Positions 52,255 to 55,695 of a stretch of 55,695 nucleotides of DNA are shown piece by piece. A model generated the notes under the pieces. It saw only the letters and a program-made list of their open reading frames with translations. It was not told the DNA's origin and did no database searches. The stretch lies in contig JACPPM010000215.1 of the NCBI GenBank assembly GCA_016191015.1, positions 1 through 55,695 of the forward strand, written 5' to 3'. Source of the DNA: Acidobacteriota bacterium. GTDB taxonomy: Bacteria > Acidobacteriota > CAIWXX01. A program made the translations under genes and the position numbers. How positions within the stretch are numbered: position 1 is the first letter of the stretch; each line of letters opens with the position of its first letter.

Positions 52255-52635
52255 CGGCGATTCCTCGCCAACAGAGAGGGGATGGAGCCGGTGCGCCGGG
52301 AGACGCTGCTCGACCGGGTGCGTCGAGGCGCGGTCAGCGTGCTCGACGTGCGGCCGGTCGAGGAGTATCGCGCGGGTCACCTGCCCGGAGCCATCTCGGT
52401 TCCGCTGAAGGAGTTGGAGCGGAGAATTGCGGAGATCCCGAAGCACAGGCCTGTCGTCGCTTACTGCCGCGGCCCATACTGTGTCCTCGCCATACGGGCG
52501 GTCGAGTTGCTGCGCCAACACGGATACCGGGCGACGCGCCTGGAGGACGGCATTCCCGATTGGCGTGGTCACGGCCTGCCGGTAGAAACCGGGGAAACAT
52601 CAACCGAGGTCCGCCGAGCGCGGAGGCTGCCGTGA
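52255..52635 (+). pseudogene. Rhodanese-domain fragment without its ArsR domain
   Basis: Duplicated copy of the C-terminal half of the protein at 45268: VSVLDVRPVEEYRAGHLPGA, CRGPYC active loop, LEDGIPDWRGHG. The HTH part is absent. An ATG at 52282 could still give a complete 117-residue stand-alone rhodanese (MEPVRRETLLDRVRR), but there is no clear ribosome site or promoter, so expression is doubtful. Confidence 0.8.
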
Positions 52636-52995
52636 GACGAGGCTTTTCGCTCGTCGGGTTCTCGATCAATCATCCCAGGCTCGTGATAGTGCTCGCTGGG
52701 ATTGTCACCCTTGCTTTCGCGACCCAATTCGCAAAGCTCACAACCGACACAAACCCCAAGAACATGCTGCCGGAGACATCCGACGTGCGCGTCTGGAACG
52801 ATCAGATCGAGAAGATCTTCGGGCTTTACGAAGACATGATCGTCATCGGTGTCTCGAATGTAGCCGGCGTTCTCAATCCGCGGACTCTCGGAAAGATCAA
52901 ACGCATTACCGATGAGCTCATGCAGATCAAAGGCATTGCGGGACGCGACGTCAGTAGCTTTCCCACAATTACGAATGTGACGGCGGACGCCGGCC
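52632..52995 (+). pseudogene. RND exporter N-terminal fragment
   Basis: The first 121 codons of the exporter at 45972 (GTG 52632, overlapping the previous stop as in the original), including the first membrane helix. After ITNVTADAGL the frame leaves the homologous sequence and runs through the following toxin promoter. Not functional as a transporter. Confidence 0.88.
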
Positions 52996-53057
52996 TCAGG
53001 CGGGACGTAGTAGCAAAGGCCGGCAGGTGCCGCCCAACATGTTTGATGGGGTGTGGC

Positions 53058-53086
53058 TTGCGAGTCAATACGAATACTCGTATAAT
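53058..53086 (+). promoter_or_regulatory. Toxin-antitoxin promoter with operator
   Basis: TTGCGA (53058-53063), 17 bp spacer, TATAAT (53081-53086). The inverted repeat TACGA-ATAC-TCGTA (53069-53082) overlaps the minus-10 box and is a natural site for the HTH antitoxin. The ATG at 53095 begins eight bases after the minus-10 box, so the mRNA is nearly leaderless. Confidence 0.7.
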
Positions 53087-53094
53087 CGGTCCTG

Positions 53095-53418
53095 ATGAAG
53101 GCGGCGCGCTTCCTCGGTACGGCTCGCGCAGACTTGGCGGCCTTTCCCGAGTCGGCACGTCGCCGCGCGGGATACGAGTTGTTCATGGTGCAGGTTGGAC
53201 GTGAGCCGTCAGATTTCAAGGCCATGCCGAGTGTCGGCCCGGGCACATACGAGATTCGGATACGAGATGAGGGAGGAGCGTTCCGGGTGGTTTACGTGGC
53301 CAGATTCGATCAGGCGGTCTACGTCCTGCATGCCTTTCAAAAGAAGACACGGAAGACCTCGCGAGCGGACATCGAGCTGGCGAGGGCGCGGTACAAAATG
53401 ATTGGAGCTAAGCCATGA
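53095..53418 (+). CDS. RelE/HigB-like toxin (phage Gp49-like family)
   Basis: A 107-residue basic protein: ARADLAAFPESARRRAGYEL, FMVQVGREPSDFKAMPSVGP, TYEIRIRDEGGAFRVVYVAR, VYVLHAFQKKTRKTSRADIE. This order (YEIR, RVxY, VLHAFxKKTxKT) is that of the Gp49-like/HigB branch of RelE ribonucleases. Toxin gene first, as in higBA; the stop overlaps the ATG of the antitoxin gene (ATGA). Its arrival splits the duplicated operon copy. Confidence 0.9.
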   Translation: MKAARFLGTARADLAAFPESARRRAGYELFMVQVGREPSDFKAMPSVGPGTYEIRIRDEGGAFRVVYVARFDQAVYVLHAFQKKTRKTSRADIELARARYKMIGAKP

Positions 53419-53714
53419 AAAAGAAGATGACCGCCAAGCGCATCACGGAGGGCAGCGGCAACGTATTCCTCGATCTCGGTTTTCCCCCCCACGAAGCGGC
53501 AGTCATGCTCCTGCGCTGCGAGCTGGCAGAGGCGCTGCGGAAGTGGATGGACCGCGAGGGTTGCACACAGGCACAGGCAGCCAGGCGTCTGGGAGTGGCG
53601 CAACCGCGTATTTCCGAAATCGTGCGCAACAAGGTGGATAAATTTTCTCTCGACTACCTGGTGCGACTGTGCTCAAAGGCGGGGGTATCGGTAAAAGTAA
53701 GGACGGCAGCTTAG
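53415..53714 (+). CDS. XRE/HigA-like HTH antitoxin
   Basis: A 99-residue protein with the HTH WMDREGCTQAQAARRLGVAQ, PRISEIVRNKVDKFSLDYLV in its C-terminal part and an N-terminal GNVFLDLGFPPHEAAVMLLR segment characteristic of HigA2-like antitoxins that pair with Gp49-like toxins. It should neutralise the toxin at 53095 and repress through the inverted repeat at 53069. Confidence 0.9.
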   Translation: MKKKMTAKRITEGSGNVFLDLGFPPHEAAVMLLRCELAEALRKWMDREGCTQAQAARRLGVAQPRISEIVRNKVDKFSLDYLVRLCSKAGVSVKVRTAA

Positions 53715-53974
53715 CGGAGGACCGACCTCGGTGCTGATGGAGATTGCTCGGAAGGGATGACGCGATGCGGCTCGGAATCAAAGCGGTCTGAGGCGTGACA
53801 TCGTTGGAGCGAGACTGGATGGTCTCGGTGTAGGTGTGCGGCCGTTCGCTGCGAGGATCCATCCACGTCGTTGGATGGCGCGGTCTGCAGCGTGCGAGCA
53901 GTCCTGGTCTGGGCGGCGCGATGCGATGCATGGGTGTGGAAGCCGGTTCGAGTGGAGAGGGGCACCGCGGCAGA

Positions 53975-54298
53975 TCATGGGGGTCCTCGCTTTCTGGGGA
54001 TCATGCCGACTTGGATCATCTCGCAGCGGAAGCGTGAGCAGATAAGCGGTAGGGGACGAGAGGATGCGAGTGGAGGCGAAGGCGATTGTGTCGAGCAATG
54101 GGCAGCAGCGGGCCTGCCGTGTGAGCACTGCTCTTTCACGATGGGTAGCAGATGCCGCGGTTTCGGATTCAGAAAGCCGTAGGTGCGGAGCTTCTGAAAG
54201 CCTCGAGGCAGGACGTGCTGGAGGAATCGCCGAATGAGCTCCTCGGCGGTGACCGTGGCCGTGCGGACGGTGTGCGTCTGAGAGTCGCGATAGCGGAA
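53975..54298 (-). mobile_element. IS91-family transposase 3' remnant
   Basis: The minus strand reads FRYRDSQTHTVRTATVTAEE, LIRRFLQHVLPRGFQKLRTY, GFLNPKPRHLLPIVKEQ and ends MIQVGMIPRKRGPP with the stop at 53975. This is the C-terminal part of IS91-type (Y2, rolling-circle) transposases after the catalytic domain, which is absent. The frame is cut exactly at 54298, where the duplicated porin fragment starts. The stretch 53715-53974 shows no gene and may belong to the 3' flank of the same element. Confidence 0.8.
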
Positions 54299-54745
54299 GG
54301 CGGGTACTACAAGTCGCGTGACGACCCACGCGGCGATGACCCCACGGTTCCGAGCTCGCAGCTCAGGCTCCTCGCCGGTTACCAACGCCAAATCGGCGAA
54401 TCACTCACGCTCGGATTTCAATACTATTACCAGCGCATGATGGACCACGATCGGTACGTGTCCACTCTGCCACACGGCTTCCCGGCCGAGGGCAGCCACC
54501 GGGACACCCTCACCCTGCGACTGGACCGCTTCTTCAAACACCAGACACTCAAGCTATCGACATTCTTCTTTTATAGCCCGGTCGATCCAGACTACCTGTT
54601 TCAACCGCAGCTCTCCTACAAGCTGTCCGACGAGTTTTCGACGACCTTGGGCGCCAACATCTTTGGAGGGACAGACCAAACCACCTTCCTCGGCCAGTTC
54701 GACAAGAACGACAACGTGTACGTTTCGCTGCGCTTCGACTTCTGA
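54298..54745 (+). pseudogene. Porin 3' fragment, duplicate of 50179-50626
   Basis: About 448 bp with roughly 94 percent identity to the end of the porin gene, from GYYKSRDDPRGDDPTVPSSQ to YVSLRFDF and the TGA. The signal peptide and N-terminal two thirds are missing. An open frame from 54152 runs into it but its first part is antisense to the IS91 remnant. Confidence 0.9.
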
Positions 54746-54971
54746 GCCCAGTCGGGCGATCCCGACGATGCCGTGCATCGATGGTCACGGTCGTTCCAGC
54801 GAAGGAGACGCCGACTCCAGGCACGGCCTCCGTGCCGTACCGCCCGGCTCGCGCGCGCCTACACTGCGGTCGCTGAGAGGTGCGTCGCTTGTGGAACGGG
54901 GCGTCGTCACTGCGAATTGGCGATGACAAGCCGCCGCAGTAGAGTAGACTATGTAGATGGGGAGACTTTCC

Positions 54972-55199
54972 ATGCGTGGAACGAAAGAAATCATTCACGA
55001 GGAAGCGGCTCTGCCTGTCGAGGAGCGGGCGTTGGTTGTTGACTCCCTGCTCCGGACGCTCAACTCACCCGACTCGGAGTTAGATGGAGAGTGGGTTGCG
55101 GTCGCCAAGCGCCGACTCATGGAGTTGCGGTCGGGTCGCGTGAAGCCAGTTCCGGGAAGCGAGGTGCTTGCCAAGGCCCGTCGACGTCTTGGGAAATGA
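54972..55199 (+). CDS. Addiction-module antitoxin (PF09720-like)
   Basis: A 75-residue acidic protein: RGTKEIIHEEAALPVEERAL, VVDSLLRTLNSPDSELDGEW, VAVAKRRLMELRSGRVKPVP, GSEVLAKARRRL. This matches the putative addiction-module component family (TIGR02574-like). ATG 54972 has GGGGAGA at a good distance; an earlier ATG at 54957 is possible. The stop overlaps the toxin ATG (ATGA). Upstream 54746-54956 shows no gene apart from a possible TTGGCG-N17-TAGAGT promoter at 54917-54945. Confidence 0.88.
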   Translation: MRGTKEIIHEEAALPVEERALVVDSLLRTLNSPDSELDGEWVAVAKRRLMELRSGRVKPVPGSEVLAKARRRLGK

Positions 55200-55485
55200 C
55201 GTTCACGTTTCATCCCGAGGCCGAAGCCGAGCTCTACGCGGCTATCGACCACTACGAGCAGTGCGAGGAAGGGCTTGGCGACGATTTCTCGATCGGGGTG
55301 TATTCTACTCTCCAGAATACTGTCAACCACCCCGAGGCTTGGCCGATTCTCGAGGAGGGCCTCCGTCGTGCCTCACGAACCGCTTTCCATACGGTGTCGT
55401 TTACAGCATCGAGCCAGATAACATTCTCGTGCTCGCGGTGATGCATCTTCACCGCCCTCCCGACTACTGGAAGCAAAGGCGTTGA
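55196..55485 (+). pseudogene. ParE/RelE-type toxin with a frameshift
   Basis: Starts at ATG 55196 with FHPEAEAELYAAIDHYEQCE, EGLGDDFSIGVYSTLQNTVN, HPEAWPILEEGLRR. The frame then goes out of register near 55365-55370; the expected C-terminus (CLTNRFPYGVVYSIEPDNIL, VLAVMHLHRPPDYWKQRR) continues in another frame to 55485. One base too many or too few explains it. The antitoxin is intact, so the toxin may be inactivated, or this is a sequencing error. Confidence 0.85.
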
Positions 55486-55576
55486 TGACGTTGTGCGAGA
55501 CGTTGCCCTGAGGCCGGAGTTATACGTGGCGATCTACATCGAGGCCCGAACGTGCACGCTGGCCGGCCTCCTACCT

Positions 55577-55638
55577 CCCAAATCCGCGGCTAAGCCGCGG
55601 ATTTGGGCAATTCAAAATTCAAAATTCAAAATTCAAAG
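55577..55638 (+). repeat. Hairpin plus AATTCAAA array (element I), right side outside the window
   Basis: A perfect 14-bp-arm palindrome with TAA loop at 55577-55607 (CCCAAATCCGCGGC / GCCGCGGATTTGGG), then four tandem AATTCAAA-type units (55608-55638) and a second GC hairpin (GCCCGGT...GCCGGGC). Its layout, end hairpin plus short-unit array, is that of elements A-G with yet another unit. The expected opposite arm would lie beyond 55695. Confidence 0.65.
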
Positions 55639-55695
55639 ACCGGAAACTGCCCGGTCAATCGCCGGGCGCGGCGTGCTCGGGGCGCATATGAGAGC

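Larger units (their letters stand above)
52253..52995 (+). repeat. Duplicate of 45596-46340 (rhodanese end plus RND start)
   Basis: About 745 bp with roughly 95 percent identity by eye to 45596-46340, in the same orientation. It begins at GCGGCGATTCCTCGCC and ends at GCGGACGCCGGC; on both sides the sequence turns abruptly into unrelated DNA. Differences between the copies include both silent and amino-acid changes. Confidence 0.9.

Noticed and set aside
1-55695. rRNA or tRNA genes
   Set aside because: No conserved rRNA segment or tRNA-like cloverleaf with a GTTCRANYC box was noticed on either strand; a covariance-model scan would be needed to exclude small RNAs.

Overview
The window looks like a chromosomal stretch of a high-GC, Gram-negative, deep-branching soil or sediment bacterium. 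It has outer-membrane barrels and porins, periplasmic Spy-like and LolA-like proteins, ECF sigma factors, Hanks-type kinases fused to TPR arrays, TPR-CHAT proteases, a formylglycine-generating-enzyme fold and many large secreted beta-propeller or beta-helix proteins. This mix is typical of Acidobacteriota-like or Myxococcota-like genomes; no rRNA or tRNA gene is present to settle the taxonomy.

Layout. 0-0.8 kb: dispersed hairpin repeats. 0.8-8.7 kb: secreted proteins around a ToxR-like membrane regulator (4051-6366, minus), with a shared leader (TAAG-N6-CTTA) in front of two of the secreted genes. 8.7-22 kb: the most interesting region. An operon on the minus strand encodes an ECF sigma factor, a zinc-finger anti-sigma factor with a periplasmic TPR tail and an exported TPR-CHAT protease. 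Four genes on the plus strand around it each carry GGTAC-N17-GTCT 52-59 bp before the start codon, which looks like the target promoter of that sigma factor. A decayed partial copy of the same module lies at 9.6-13.5 kb. 22-28.3 kb: a MarR regulator with its operator repeated before an alpha/beta hydrolase, a DUF4287/AHSA1 gene, a small membrane protein, an ECF sigma/kinase pair and a secreted gene broken by an amber codon. 28.5-35 kb: a kinase-TPR protein converging on a second exported TPR-CHAT protease translationally coupled to a secreted partner. 35-43.3 kb: paired secreted paralogues, an outer-membrane barrel, a PA2779-like peptide, an esterase, a Spy-like protein and a glycosidase-like lipoprotein.

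43.5-50.6 kb: a single plus-strand operon behind a good sigma-70 promoter with an overlapping inverted repeat: sulfide:quinone-reductase-like flavoprotein, DsrE-like protein, ArsR-rhodanese fusion regulator, RND/MMPL exporter, LolA-like protein and porin-like protein. It probably couples reactive-sulfur sensing to envelope export. 50.6-55.7 kb: a rearranged accessory zone with IS110 and IS91 remnants, a truncated trans-sulfuration gene, three toxin-antitoxin modules and a partial second copy of the preceding operon whose middle is replaced by a toxin-antitoxin pair and the IS91 remnant.

Throughout the window there are short elements made of two inverted arms of tandem 7-11 nt units. The units differ from element to element, yet several elements share the same conserved end motif. 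All function calls are from reading sequence motifs by eye; no database search was run.
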